Positions 44,606 through 53,070 of a stretch of 64,000 bases of DNA are shown here, one piece after another; positions within the stretch are counted from its first letter, which is position 1, and each line of letters opens with the position of its first letter. This stretch comes from Kribbella voronezhensis. GTDB lineage: Bacteria > Actinomycetota > Actinomycetes > Propionibacteriales > Kribbellaceae. The position numbers and the translations under genes are program-made. The notes under the pieces were generated by a model, which was not told the origin of the DNA, made no database searches, and worked only from the letters and a program-made list of their open reading frames with translations. Location of the stretch: the NCBI RefSeq assembly GCF_004365175.1, contig NZ_SOCE01000001.1:5153403-5217402 (forward strand), given 5' to 3'.

Positions 44606-45514
44606 GTGACCAGCGCTGATTCATCCACTTCCGCCGGACCGAGACTCCTCGGTCCGGCGGAAGTGCGTTCACTGGCCGCCTCGCTCGGGCTCCGGCCCAC
44701 CAAGCAGCGCGGCCAGAACTTCGTCATCGACCCGAACACGGTGCGCCGGATCGTCCGCGCCGCCGACCTGGCCCCGGCCGGCGAGACCGTGCTGGAGGTC
44801 GGACCCGGACTCGGCTCGCTCACGCTGGCCTTGCTTGCCGAGGGCCACCGGGTCACCGCCGTCGAGATCGACCCACTGCTGGCCGGCGCCCTGCCTGGGA
44901 CGGTCGCTGAATATGCGCCTGGGCAGGCCGCTGCGCTGACCGTCGTCCTCGCGGATGCGATGGCTGTCTCAGCCGATCAGCTCGGCACTCCGGACGCCTG
45001 CGTGGCAAACCTGCCGTACAACGTCGCCGTACCGGTCCTGCTGCATCTGCTCGAGATCGCCCCGACGATGCGGCACGGGCTCGTGATGGTCCAGTCGGAG
45101 GTCGCGGACCGGCTCGCCGCCCCACCCGGCTCCCGGACGTACGGCGTACCGTCCGCCAAGGCCGCCTGGTACGCCGATGTGCGGCGGGCCGGGCCGATCG
45201 GGCGGAACGTGTTCTGGCCGGCCCCGAACGTGGACTCCGGATTGGTTGCCTTCTCCCGCCGTCCCGCCCCGGAGACCCCGGCGACTCGCGCCGAGGTCTT
45301 CGCTGTGATCGAGGCCGCGTTCTCGCAACGCCGCAAGACCGTCCGCTCGGCTCTGGCCCGCTGGATGCCCGACCGGGCCCGCCTCGACGCGGTGCTGGTG
45401 GCCGCCGGCATCGACCCGACGCTTCGTGGCGAGATGCTCGGCATCGAGGAATTCGCCCGCATCGCCGGGGCGAGTCACCAGGCTCTGTCGCCACCTCCGG
45501 CCGACGCCACGTAG
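44606..45514 (+). CDS. ksgA: 16S rRNA dimethyladenosine transferase KsgA/RsmA
   Basis: 302 aa; dimethylates A1518 and A1519 of 16S rRNA. Motifs: RPTKQRGQNFVIDPNTVRRIV, VLEVGPGLGSLTLALLAEG (SAM site), VTAVEIDPLLA, the catalytic CVANLPYNVAVPVLLHLLE and the C-terminal SQRRKTVRSAL. GTG 44606 is supported by LLGPAEVRSLA, conserved near the start of actinobacterial KsgA; an internal GTG at 44663 would remove it. A perfect 18-bp inverted repeat (44626-44665) lies within codons 7-20, an unusual feature for coding sequence. Confidence 0.95.
   Translation: MTSADSSTSAGPRLLGPAEVRSLAASLGLRPTKQRGQNFVIDPNTVRRIVRAADLAPAGETVLEVGPGLGSLTLALLAEGHRVTAVEIDPLLAGALPGTVAEYAPGQAAALTVVLADAMAVSADQLGTPDACVANLPYNVAVPVLLHLLEIAPTMRHGLVMVQSEVADRLAAPPGSRTYGVPSAKAAWYADVRRAGPIGRNVFWPAPNVDSGLVAFSRRPAPETPATRAEVFAVIEAAFSQRRKTVRSALARWMPDRARLDAVLVAAGIDPTLRGEMLGIEEFARIAGASHQALSPPPADAT
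44626..44665 (+). promoter_or_regulatory. Perfect 18-bp inverted repeat inside the ksgA start
   Basis: Arms at 44626-44643 and 44648-44665 are exactly complementary with a 4-base ACTC loop. In mRNA this would form a very stable hairpin 20 bases after the ksgA start codon and 42 bases after the rpfB stop. It could act as an rpfB terminator or attenuate ksgA translation. No U-tract follows. Confidence 0.7.
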
Positions 45515-45552
45515 TACAGGCAACTGGTGCTGACATGGCCTAGGGTTTGCGC

Positions 45553-46482
45553 GTGCCACCAAATGCCCAGGTCACGGTGCGGTCGCCGGCCAAGATCAAT
45601 CTCGGTCTGTCCGTCGGTCCGCCGCGCCCGGACGGGTTCCATCCGCTCGCGACCGTCTACCAGGCCGTTGCCCTGTACGACGACGTCACCGCGACCCTGC
45701 GCGACGACGCCGCCATCACCGTCGAGGTGGTCGGCGACTTCGCCGTCGACGTACCGACCGACGACTCCAACCTCGCGGTCCGCGCGGCCCGGATGCTCCA
45801 GGTCGAGTTCGACGTCGAGGAAGGCGTCGACCTGAGCATCCGCAAGACCATCCCGGTCGCCGGCGGGATGGCCGGCGGCTCCACCGACGCGGCGGCGACG
45901 CTGGTCGCGTGCAATCGGCTCTGGGGACTCGGCTTGTCGCAGCCGGAGCTGGAGCGGATCGCGGCGGAGTTGGGCAGCGACGTACCGTTTTGCCTGGTCG
46001 GCCACACCGCGCTTGGGCGGGGGCGTGGTGAACAGGTGACCGAGGTGATGTCGCGCGGGACGTTCCACTGGGTGTTTGCCATTGCTGAGGGCGGGTTGTC
46101 TACGCCTGCTGTCTTCAAGGAACTCGATCGCCTTCGCCCGTTGCGGCGGGTCGAGGCGCCCGAAGTACGGCCTGAGTTGTTGTCGGCTCTGTTGTCAGGT
46201 AAGCCGGCCGCGCTTGCAGTTGCCCTCAGCAACGACATGCAAGCGGCCGCTCTTTCGCTGCGGCCGGAACTGGCGGCGACTCTCCAGTTCGGCCTCGACC
46301 AAGGAGCCCTCGCCGCGATGATCTCCGGCTCGGGGCCCACCTGTCTGTTTCTGGCCGCCGACAGCCGCCGAGCCGTCGACCTCGCGGTGGATCTGGCCGA
46401 ATCGGGTCTGTGCCGAATGGTCCGCCAAGCCGAAGGCCCGGTCCCCGGCGCGCGCATCCTCCCAGCCCCCGCCAACCGGTAG
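45553..46482 (+). CDS. ispE: 4-diphosphocytidyl-2-C-methyl-D-erythritol kinase IspE
   Basis: 309-aa GHMP kinase of the MEP isoprenoid pathway; phosphorylates CDP-ME at the 2-hydroxyl. Motifs: VTVRSPAKINLGLSVGPPRPDGFHPLATVYQAV, the GHMP ATP loop IPVAGGMAGGSTDAAATLVACNRL, LGSDVPFCLVGHTALGRGRGE and the C-terminal AAMISGSGPTCLFLA. GTG 45553 is chosen over TTG 45547. It follows ksgA by 38 bases, as in most actinobacteria. The repeat array begins three bases after its stop. Confidence 0.96.
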   Translation: MPPNAQVTVRSPAKINLGLSVGPPRPDGFHPLATVYQAVALYDDVTATLRDDAAITVEVVGDFAVDVPTDDSNLAVRAARMLQVEFDVEEGVDLSIRKTIPVAGGMAGGSTDAAATLVACNRLWGLGLSQPELERIAAELGSDVPFCLVGHTALGRGRGEQVTEVMSRGTFHWVFAIAEGGLSTPAVFKELDRLRPLRRVEAPEVRPELLSALLSGKPAALAVALSNDMQAAALSLRPELAATLQFGLDQGALAAMISGSGPTCLFLAADSRRAVDLAVDLAESGLCRMVRQAEGPVPGARILPAPANR

Positions 46483-46484
46483 AC

Positions 46485-47141
46485 CCCACGCAGCTCACTG
46501 CGTTCGCCGCTCCCACCCGCCCAGGTTCGCGGCTCCTACGTCGCCGCTCGGCAACTGCGCGGGGGTACTCGTGTCTGGCGGGTGGGTGATTTCCCACGCA
46601 GCTCACTGCGTTCGCCGCTCCCGCCCGCCCGGGTTCGCGGCTCCTGCGTCGCCGCTCAAAACTTCGGAGGTACCGGTGTGTCGCGGCATCAGGCGATCGC
46701 ACGCGTCTCACTGCGTTCGCCGCTTCCGGCCCCCGGGTCGCGGCTCCTGCGTCGCTGCTCGACAACTGCCCGAGGCACTCGTGTCTCGCGAGGTCGGTGA
46801 TTCCGCGCAGCTCAATGGTGTTTGCTGCTTCACCCATGCGTTCGCTGGTCCACCTCACGCCCGGTTGCGGCTCCGACGTCGCCTCTCGACAACTGGTCGT
46901 CTACTGGTGAGCAGCCATCGATCTCGCTTCTCATGAACTCATTGGGTGGGCCGCCCCCGCGAGACCACTGTGTTTCGCGTCCCCCCGAGCTTGCGCCTTC
47001 CGCTCGACGACGACTCAGGTGCACCCGAGAGCCACGTCAAGCGCCGAAGGATTCGGGCACCCGGTGCGAAGTTGAGCGGCGACGTAGGAGCCGCGACCAA
47101 CGGGTGGGCGGGAGCGGCGAAACGCAGTGAGCCGCGTGGGA
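46485..47141. repeat. Array of four ~105-bp direct repeats plus an inverted copy
   Basis: Direct units start at 46485, 46593, 46698 and 46803 (spacing 108, 105 and 105). Each holds a 63-85-bp core (CCCACGCAGCTCACTGCG, TTCGCCGCTCCCRCCCGCCC, GTTCGCGGCTCCTGCGTCGC) and a more variable tail (CAACTG...ACTCGTGTCT...GGTGATT). Unit 4 is degenerate and carries about 20 extra bases. A fifth core is inverted at 47074-47141. The core itself contains two related half-motifs (GCTCxxTGCGTxxGCCGCTC). It lies between ispE and a convergent small gene; ORFs crossing it are products of the repeat. Confidence 0.8.
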
Positions 47142-47150
47142 AACGCAGTA

Positions 47151-47516
47151 CTAGCCAGTAAGGGACTCAGGCGCCGGTGGTGCTAAAGAAGCGTCTACCT
47201 CTTCAATGACCGAGATCCCGGTGGAGCCGTCCAGGCGGCGCCAGTGTTCGGTGAGGGTGAGGGTGCCGGCTTCGTCGTAGTCGGGGACGCTGGTGACCTG
47301 GCCGGCCGTCACTGAGCCGTCGGTGGCGAGTTGGCAGTAGGTGGCGGTGATGGTGCCGGAGGCGTCGCAGGTGCCGACGAGGCGGCCGAAGTACAGTTTG
47401 CCGCCGCCGAAGTCGGCCCAGATGAGTTTGCCGTTCTGGTGGTAGCGGCCGGTCGGGGCGCCGGGTGGGTTGCCGACGGGGCGGAAGATGCGGCCGTCGT
47501 AGTCGGGGGCGTCCAT
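47151..47516 (-). CDS. Small conserved protein of unknown function
   Basis: 121-aa soluble protein: YDGRIFRPVGNPPGAPTGRYHQNGKLIWADFGGGKLYFGRLVGTCDASGTITATYCQLATDGSVTAGQVTSVPDY...LTEHWRRLDGSTGISVIEEV. The alternating beta strands and the YHQNGxLIWAxFGGG pattern look like a small beta-barrel seen in many bacteria with loosely annotated homologs. No catalytic motif is visible. It starts 4 bases after the end of the MetRS-like gene on the same strand and may be co-transcribed with it. Confidence 0.6.
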   Translation of the reverse strand: MDAPDYDGRIFRPVGNPPGAPTGRYHQNGKLIWADFGGGKLYFGRLVGTCDASGTITATYCQLATDGSVTAGQVTSVPDYDEAGTLTLTEHWRRLDGSTGISVIEEVDASLAPPAPESLTG

Positions 47517-47520
47517 CAGT

Positions 47521-48900
47521 TCACCGACCGGTCAGGATCTGCAGGAGGGCTTCGACACCGGGCGCGCTGGCTGCCATCCCGGTCAACACGGCCCGGACTG
47601 CGAGTGCCGGGTCGAAGCCGCGTGGCTTCAAGGCCGCGAGACCGCGCGTCACCTCCGCCTCGGCAAGCACCGGCGGCAGCGGGTGTTCGGCGACCTCGTC
47701 GGATGAGGCGCGCTCGCGGGCGGCATCGAGCAGCGGGCGGACGTAGGCCTCGAACTCGCGGTACGCCGACAGGGTGAAGTTGCTCGCGAAGCGGTCCGGC
47801 CGGTCCCAGGCGAGGTAGAGGCGGACGACGTCGACGTCTTCGGAGGTGAGGAAGTCGTTGGCCCAGATCGCGTGGTTGCGGCTGGTGGAGAACTTCTCGC
47901 CGTCGAGGGTGTAGAACTCGTTCACCTGCGCGCCGCCGATGGAGTCCGGCGACAGGCCGGCCGCCAGGTAGAGGGCCGGCCAGAACAGCGCGAAGTAGAA
48001 CCCGTTGTCGATCCCGTTGAAGTGCCAGAGCGCATCGACCTCGGACAGCGCCTCGGCGGTCGCCTCCAGCCCGAGCGCACCCGGTTTGATGCCTTGGGCA
48101 ACACCGTGCAAGGTGCTCAGCCCGACCTCGGCGTACACCTCGAGCCGCAGTCCCTCGTGCGGCCCGGTGCCGGCCAGGCCCCAGTTGGTCGGGTAGGCGA
48201 TCGGTACGTCGGGGAGCCGGCGCTCCAGGTAGTGCGCGACGATCTTGCGGGCCCGATCGGGAAGTTCGGCGCGGAGCCAGACCTCCATGATCTCTTCGCG
48301 GTAGTCCTCCATCGGCAGCACCGGCACGGTGGCGAGGAACGGCCGGGGCGCTCCGCCGCAGCGGTTGCACTTGGGGTCGACGAGGTTCTCGGCGGACGTG
48401 TAGCCGCCACATCCTTCGCAGCCGCCACCGGCCGCTTCCGAACCGCACCAGGCGCAGGTGCCGACGACGTACGACTGGTGCAGGGTGCGGTTGCAGTCGG
48501 CGCACGCGAGCAGGGTGAGCTTGCGCATCGGGAAGCGCCCGGCCTCGGTGAGATCGGCGGCGAGGGTGGTGACGCCGCGCTGGTAGTCCTCGCTCTGCGG
48601 GTTCAGGAAGACGTCGTAGTGGATCCTGGCGGCGTCCAGCGCGGCGATGATCTCCTCGCGGAAGCCGGCGGCGAGTTTCTCGACGTCGACGCCTTCCCGC
48701 TCGGCCCGGGTCAGCACCCAGTTCTGGTGGACGTCGAACCCGGCCGTGGTGACGACTCGTTCACCCCGGGCCCGGGCGGCGCGGGCGGCGATGTCCGCGG
48801 CCAGGTAGGGACCGGAGAGATGACCCACGTGCATCGGGCCGTTGGCGGTGGCCGGCGGGACGATGACAACGGTGACACCGGTTTTCGTGGAGGTACTCAT
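47521..48900 (-). CDS. MetRS-like class I aminoacyl-tRNA synthetase paralog
   Basis: 459 aa. It has a class I core related to long-type MetRS: PPATANGPMHVGHLSGPYLAADIAARAARARGE (HIGH reads HVGH), a four-knuckle zinc domain (CADCNR, CAWCG, CEGCGG, CNRCGG) and WHFNGIDNGFYFALFWPALYLAAG. The KMSKS loop reads EKFSTSRNHAIW, with the second Lys replaced by Thr. The C-terminal region is short (about 100 residues), so anticodon recognition may be reduced. The genome already has metG at 36140, so this is a second, divergent enzyme. It may activate an amino acid for a purpose other than translation. It is divergent from an ATP-grasp gene. Confidence 0.8.
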   Translation of the reverse strand: MSTSTKTGVTVVIVPPATANGPMHVGHLSGPYLAADIAARAARARGERVVTTAGFDVHQNWVLTRAEREGVDVEKLAAGFREEIIAALDAARIHYDVFLNPQSEDYQRGVTTLAADLTEAGRFPMRKLTLLACADCNRTLHQSYVVGTCAWCGSEAAGGGCEGCGGYTSAENLVDPKCNRCGGAPRPFLATVPVLPMEDYREEIMEVWLRAELPDRARKIVAHYLERRLPDVPIAYPTNWGLAGTGPHEGLRLEVYAEVGLSTLHGVAQGIKPGALGLEATAEALSEVDALWHFNGIDNGFYFALFWPALYLAAGLSPDSIGGAQVNEFYTLDGEKFSTSRNHAIWANDFLTSEDVDVVRLYLAWDRPDRFASNFTLSAYREFEAYVRPLLDAARERASSDEVAEHPLPPVLAEAEVTRGLAALKPRGFDPALAVRAVLTGMAASAPGVEALLQILTGR

Positions 48901-49211
48901 CTGGTGATTCGACTCCTGTCCGATGGGCGGTCGGCGCGGCGACGAGCCCGGTCACGGTGGTCACCGACGCGGTCGCAGTCCGCGAGATTACTCCTGTGTC
49001 GAGGCCTCGGCCAGGCGGGAAAACCCTTGAAAACAAGGGTGAAAACTCAAATCCGGCAAATGAGCGTTTGATTCGCCGGCCAATTGCGGCAACCCTCTGG
49101 CCGAGCGGTTTGAGGCTCTGTACTGTCCCCGGCATCGCCAGGGCCCCGACGCACGGCCGCAACCGGACGTGCCGACCGCTTCGATGGGCCAGTGACTCCA
49201 CGGAGGGCCAG
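48901..49211. promoter_or_regulatory. 311-base divergent promoter region (MetRS-like / ATP-grasp)
   Basis: No gene is seen. It must hold both promoters. A small palindrome ACCCTTG/CAAGGGT with an AAAA centre lies at 49023-49040 within the only AT-richer stretch and could be an operator. GGAGGG lies 5-6 bases before the ATP-grasp start. Confidence 0.45.
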
Positions 49212-50531
49212 ATGACGCTGACCGATGACTACCTCGCCGCGGCCGCCGATCGTGGCCCGAAGCCTGCCGAGCTGCACGCCGCAGTGAGCGACGCCGTCGC
49301 CGCCACCTCGTACTGGGGCAACTCGCTGTCCCGCCCGGTGTTCCTGGAACGCGAGCCGCTCGCCGAGCTGAGCACCGACCTCGAAGTACTGTTCGCCGCC
49401 ATCACCAGCCTTCCGGAACGCTTGTACGGCGGGGACCTGGCCGCGTTCGCGCGAGCGGTCGGGCTGTCCGAGGTGCAGGCGAAGGTGGTCGTGCGGGGGA
49501 ACGCCAAGGCTCCGAGCCGATTCGGCCGCGCGGACCTGTACCGCGATGCCGACGGCTTTCACCTGCTGGAGTTGAACACCGGCAGTACCGCGGGCGGTGT
49601 CGACAATCAGATGCTCAACCGGGCGTTGCTCGACCTGCCGTTCGTGAAGGAGTTCGTCACCGAGCACGACCTCGTCTTCAAGGACACGATGGCCGAGCTG
49701 GTCCAGACGATCATCGCCGAGGTGGAGCTGGCCGACGAGCGGCCGTTCGTCGTGATCGTGGACTTCCCCGACAGCTTCCCGCAGCTCGAACCGCAGCTGC
49801 TCAAGTCGGCCGCGGAGCTGGCGAAGTACGGCATCGACGCCACCGCGTGCTCGGTGGACAGCCTCGAACTCCGCGACGACCACCTGTGGCTGGACGGCCG
49901 CCGGGTCGACACGATCTTCCGCCTGTTCATGCTCGAGGACCTGCACAAGCCGGGCGCGCTCGAACTGCTCGAGCCGGTACTACGGGCCGCCGAGCTCGGG
50001 CACGTCTCCATCTTCACCTCGATGGACGCCGAGCTCTACGGCAGCAAGGGCGTTCTCGCGCTCGTCTCGGACGAGGCGAACCGGCACCTGTACTCCGAAC
50101 AGGAACTCGTCAGCCTCGACCGCATCCTGCCCTGGACCCGGATGGTCCGGCCGGGACCGGTCACCGTCGACGGCGAGCGGCGTGACCTGATCGAGTACGC
50201 CGAGGCCGATCAGAACAGGCTGGTCCTCAAGCCGACCACGTTGCACGGCGGCCAAGGCGTGGTGCTCGGTTGGCAGACGGACGCGGCGAGCTGGCAGCAG
50301 CAGCTCGCGGCCGCGATGGATTCGCCGTACATTCTGCAGCGCCGGATCGACCCGACGCCCGAGCTGTTCCCGACCGAGGACGGGGTCGAGCCGTGGGTGC
50401 TGCTGTGGGGCGCTTTCCTGGTCGCGAATGGATTCGGCGGGCTATGGATCCGTGGGTCGCGCGAGCTCGACGGAGCCGTCGTCAACCTCGCCACCGGTGC
50501 GGTCTCCACCTGCTGCTTCCACGAGCGGTGA
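49212..50531 (+). CDS. ATP-grasp-type ligase (glutathionylspermidine synthase-like)
   Basis: 439 aa. Signs of a carboxylate-amine ligase of the ATP-grasp group: GFHLLELNTGSTAGGVDNQMLNRALL, a central Rossmann-like part (PFVVIVDFPDSFPQLEPQLLKSAAELAKYGID), NRLVLKPTTLHGGQGVVLGW (ATP-binding Lys and Gly-rich loop), YILQRRIDP and a C-terminal VLLWGAFLVANGFGGLWIRGSRELDGAVVNLATGA. This would join a carboxylate to an amine using ATP. Pairing with the MetRS-like protein suggests a small peptide or amide product, which is inference. Its last 90 bases overlap the 3' end of the opposing regulator gene. Confidence 0.65.
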   Translation: MTLTDDYLAAAADRGPKPAELHAAVSDAVAATSYWGNSLSRPVFLEREPLAELSTDLEVLFAAITSLPERLYGGDLAAFARAVGLSEVQAKVVVRGNAKAPSRFGRADLYRDADGFHLLELNTGSTAGGVDNQMLNRALLDLPFVKEFVTEHDLVFKDTMAELVQTIIAEVELADERPFVVIVDFPDSFPQLEPQLLKSAAELAKYGIDATACSVDSLELRDDHLWLDGRRVDTIFRLFMLEDLHKPGALELLEPVLRAAELGHVSIFTSMDAELYGSKGVLALVSDEANRHLYSEQELVSLDRILPWTRMVRPGPVTVDGERRDLIEYAEADQNRLVLKPTTLHGGQGVVLGWQTDAASWQQQLAAAMDSPYILQRRIDPTPELFPTEDGVEPWVLLWGAFLVANGFGGLWIRGSRELDGAVVNLATGAVSTCCFHER

Positions 50532-52808
50532 GCCGAGTTCCCGGAGCCGGCTGAGCGCTGCTTCCCGCCGTACGCCGTCGTCGTAGTACCGGGCGATCTC
50601 GTAGGCGTCGGTGTAGTGCTCGATCGCCGTCTCCGGGTCGCCCAGTGCTTCGTGGGCACGACCGAGTTCGACGAGTCCCTCGGCCAGGCCGACCTGATTG
50701 CCGAGGGACTCGAAACCCTCGACGCAACGCTGCAGCTCGGCCACCGCAGGCTCTGGGTGACCTGCTTCGAGATAGGTGATGCCGGATCTCAGCAGGGCGA
50801 TGGACAGCGCCCGCTGGTGCCCGTACTTCGTGCTCAGCGCGATGCTGCGGTCGAAGCAGTCCCGCTCCTGGACGCGGTGACCCAGATTGCCGTGCAATTG
50901 ACCCAGGTTGATCAGCGCTGTCGCCTGGCCGACCGGGTCGTCCAGCTCGGTGTAGCAGTCCAGGGCGCGGTCCGCGAAGCCGATCGCCTTCTCGTGGTCT
51001 CCGGCCTGCTCCAGGACGTGGCTGAGATTCGCCAGCGCCATGGCGATTCCGGGCAGGTTGCCCAGCTGCTCGAACCACTTCAGCCCTTGCTCCAGCTCGG
51101 CAAGGGAATCGCTGTAGTCGCCTGTCCCGTAGAGGGCGACATCGGACAGCACGAGGCCGAGGTCGTTGCGCAGGATCGCCTCGGCTTCTCGGTCGCCTTC
51201 GGTGATCGCCACGGTAACCGCGGCCTCGATGACCTTGCGCCAGTCGAGCCAATGTCCCCGCGTGATGTAGAAGGCGACCAGACCGATCGCCAGCCGGAGT
51301 ACGGACCGGCCCGGGACGCCGGGAGTGCTGGAGGCCTGGAGCGTCAGCGCCACCAACTGGGACCGCTCGCGGTCGAGCCAGGCCAGGGTCGAGGTCAGAT
51401 CGTCCGGAGCAGGCAGCCACTTCTTGTCGGTCGGCCGCGGATCGAACCACGTCGCCCGGCCGGCATTCGGATGGGCCAACTCGACGCAGTGCCAGGCCAC
51501 GGCCGCGCACAGATCCACCATCCGGGTGAGTGCTGCCGCCTGCTCAGCTTGGCCGTACCGATCGACGGCACGCTCCCTGGCATAGGTGCGCAGCAGGTCG
51601 TGCAATCGGTACCGGCCAGGCGCGGTCGCTTCGAGCAGGTGCAGATCGCAGAGCTGTTCGAGCACTGTTCCTGTTCGGCGCTGGGGCAGGTCGATGAGCC
51701 GGGACACCAGATCGGCGGAGAACTCGTCGAGCTGCGCGATCCCGAGCTGGTCGAAAATCTCGGCGGCCTGTGTCTCCAGCGGGTTCGTACTCCGGACCAG
51801 TTGCCGCATCGACAGCGCGAAACTGGCCCGTACGCCGTGGTCGGTGCGACTCAGTTGGTCGAGCCGGTGGCGTTCGTCGGCGAGCAGGTCGGCCAGGTGT
51901 GCGAGCGGCCAGGCGGGCCGGGTGACCAGCCGACCGGCCGCGATCCGGATCGCGAGCGGCAGGTAGCCGCAGGCATCGAGAACGGCCTCGGCCGCCACGG
52001 GATCGGGGTCGACCCGGTCGGCCGAAGCGATGCGGCGGAGCAGCTCGAGGCCGTCCGCCGGGGGCAGGACGGCGAGCCGTAGTACGGGGAAGGCGACACC
52101 GGCGAACTCGCGTCGGCTGGTGATGATCACGCCGGAACCGCCGGTACCGGGGAGCATTCGCTGGATCTGTTCGGCGGACTGCGCGTCGTCGAGGACGAGG
52201 AGCACACGGCGCTCGGCCAGGATCGTGCGCAGCCGGCCGGCGGCCAGGTCCGGATCGCGGGGCACCTCGTCGGGTGGCAGACCGAGACCGCGGAGCAGGT
52301 AGGTCAGCGCGTCGGCCTGGCTCATCGGATCGCCGGAGCCGTGACTGTGCAGGTTCAGGTACAGCTGACCGTCAGGGAACCGGTCCAGGAGCGAGTGAGC
52401 CGCCCGGAGCGCGAGGGCGGTCTTGCCGACGCCGCCCATACCGACGACGGCCGCCGCGACGATTCCGTCGGCGGACAGGATCTCGATCAGCTGCCCGAGT
52501 TCCGCCTCGCGGCCGGTGAAATCGGCGAGCGGAGTCGGCAGCTGGTACGGCGTGGACGGTGCCGGGCCGGGGTCGGCGGGACGAGGAGAGCGGGGACGGG
52601 TAGCCGCGGCGATGAAGGTGTCCCGCGCCTGCGGAGGCAGGTGCAGCGCGTCGGCCAGTGCGGTCACGGTCGCCCGGCGCGGGAACTGGCGGATGCCGCG
52701 TTCGAGCGCGCTGACGGCCTGAGCGCTCATCCGGGCCCGCTCGGCGAGCATCTCCTGGGTCAGACCGGCCGTGCGCCGATGGCGGGTCAGCAGGCTGGCG
52801 AACTCCAC
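50442..52808 (-). CDS. XRE-NB-ARC-TPR (STAND) regulator
   Basis: 788 aa. An N-terminal XRE HTH (FASLLTRHRRTAGLTQEMLAERARMSAQAVSALERGIRQ) is followed by an NB-ARC ATPase with Walker A GMGGVGKTALALRAA, Walker B RVLLVLDDAQSAEQI and sensor GVIITSRRE; a winged-helix-like region (LPLAIRIAAGRL); and TPR repeats from about residue 550 to 760. Start GTG 52808 is preferred (GGGAGGA just upstream, and the HTH normally begins within a few residues). Such AfsR/STAND-type proteins often control neighbouring secondary metabolism. It is convergent with the ATP-grasp gene, overlapping it by 90 bases. Confidence 0.85.
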   Translation of the reverse strand: MEFASLLTRHRRTAGLTQEMLAERARMSAQAVSALERGIRQFPRRATVTALADALHLPPQARDTFIAAATRPRSPRPADPGPAPSTPYQLPTPLADFTGREAELGQLIEILSADGIVAAAVVGMGGVGKTALALRAAHSLLDRFPDGQLYLNLHSHGSGDPMSQADALTYLLRGLGLPPDEVPRDPDLAAGRLRTILAERRVLLVLDDAQSAEQIQRMLPGTGGSGVIITSRREFAGVAFPVLRLAVLPPADGLELLRRIASADRVDPDPVAAEAVLDACGYLPLAIRIAAGRLVTRPAWPLAHLADLLADERHRLDQLSRTDHGVRASFALSMRQLVRSTNPLETQAAEIFDQLGIAQLDEFSADLVSRLIDLPQRRTGTVLEQLCDLHLLEATAPGRYRLHDLLRTYARERAVDRYGQAEQAAALTRMVDLCAAVAWHCVELAHPNAGRATWFDPRPTDKKWLPAPDDLTSTLAWLDRERSQLVALTLQASSTPGVPGRSVLRLAIGLVAFYITRGHWLDWRKVIEAAVTVAITEGDREAEAILRNDLGLVLSDVALYGTGDYSDSLAELEQGLKWFEQLGNLPGIAMALANLSHVLEQAGDHEKAIGFADRALDCYTELDDPVGQATALINLGQLHGNLGHRVQERDCFDRSIALSTKYGHQRALSIALLRSGITYLEAGHPEPAVAELQRCVEGFESLGNQVGLAEGLVELGRAHEALGDPETAIEHYTDAYEIARYYDDGVRREAALSRLRELGSPLVEAAGGDRTGGEVDDGSVELARPTDP

Positions 52809-52971
52809 TGGTCCTCCCTGATCGGCGGCGGGTCGGGGGCGTTTGCAGGGTGGTTGGCGCGGGTCATTGTCGCGGGTCATTGGCGGGGTCGGAGGTAAAT
52901 CTAGTCGCCGCCGGGCGCGGCCGCGGCTACTCTGGCCGGAAGTCCAAGGGCCGAGCGAGAAGGAGCTCCAG

Positions 52972-53070
52972 ATGCGCCAGGTGTCGATCTACGCCATCAC
53001 CTCTGATCGCATCGACGCACCCGCGAGGACTTTTGAACACCCTGACGATGGGCATCTTGGCGCATGTTGA
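52972..53070 (+). CDS. Leader ORF overlapping the otr(A)-like gene
   Basis: 32-codon ORF with a strong AAGGAG ribosome-binding site about 7 bases before its ATG. It runs through the weak TTG start of the resistance gene (53033) in another frame and stops 38 bases inside it. It encodes MRQVSIYAITSDRIDAPART and 12 more residues, ending in Cys. The strong site here versus the TTG start of the main gene suggests translational coupling or attenuation, as known for several ribosomal-protection tetracycline genes. Not proven to be translated. Confidence 0.5.
   Translation: MRQVSIYAITSDRIDAPARTFEHPDDGHLGAC

Noticed and set aside
46571..46936. Protein-coding ORFs inside the repeat array
   Set aside because: They repeat the same short phrases because they translate the DNA repeat; no ribosome-binding sites or families.
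46485..47141. CRISPR array
   Set aside because: Units of about 105 bp with a 65-bp core and related, not unique, spacers; the last copy is inverted; no cas genes in the window.
49023..49040. T-box or other riboswitch before the MetRS-like or ATP-grasp gene
   Set aside because: Only a 7-bp dyad is visible; no T-box sequence or antiterminator structure could be seen.
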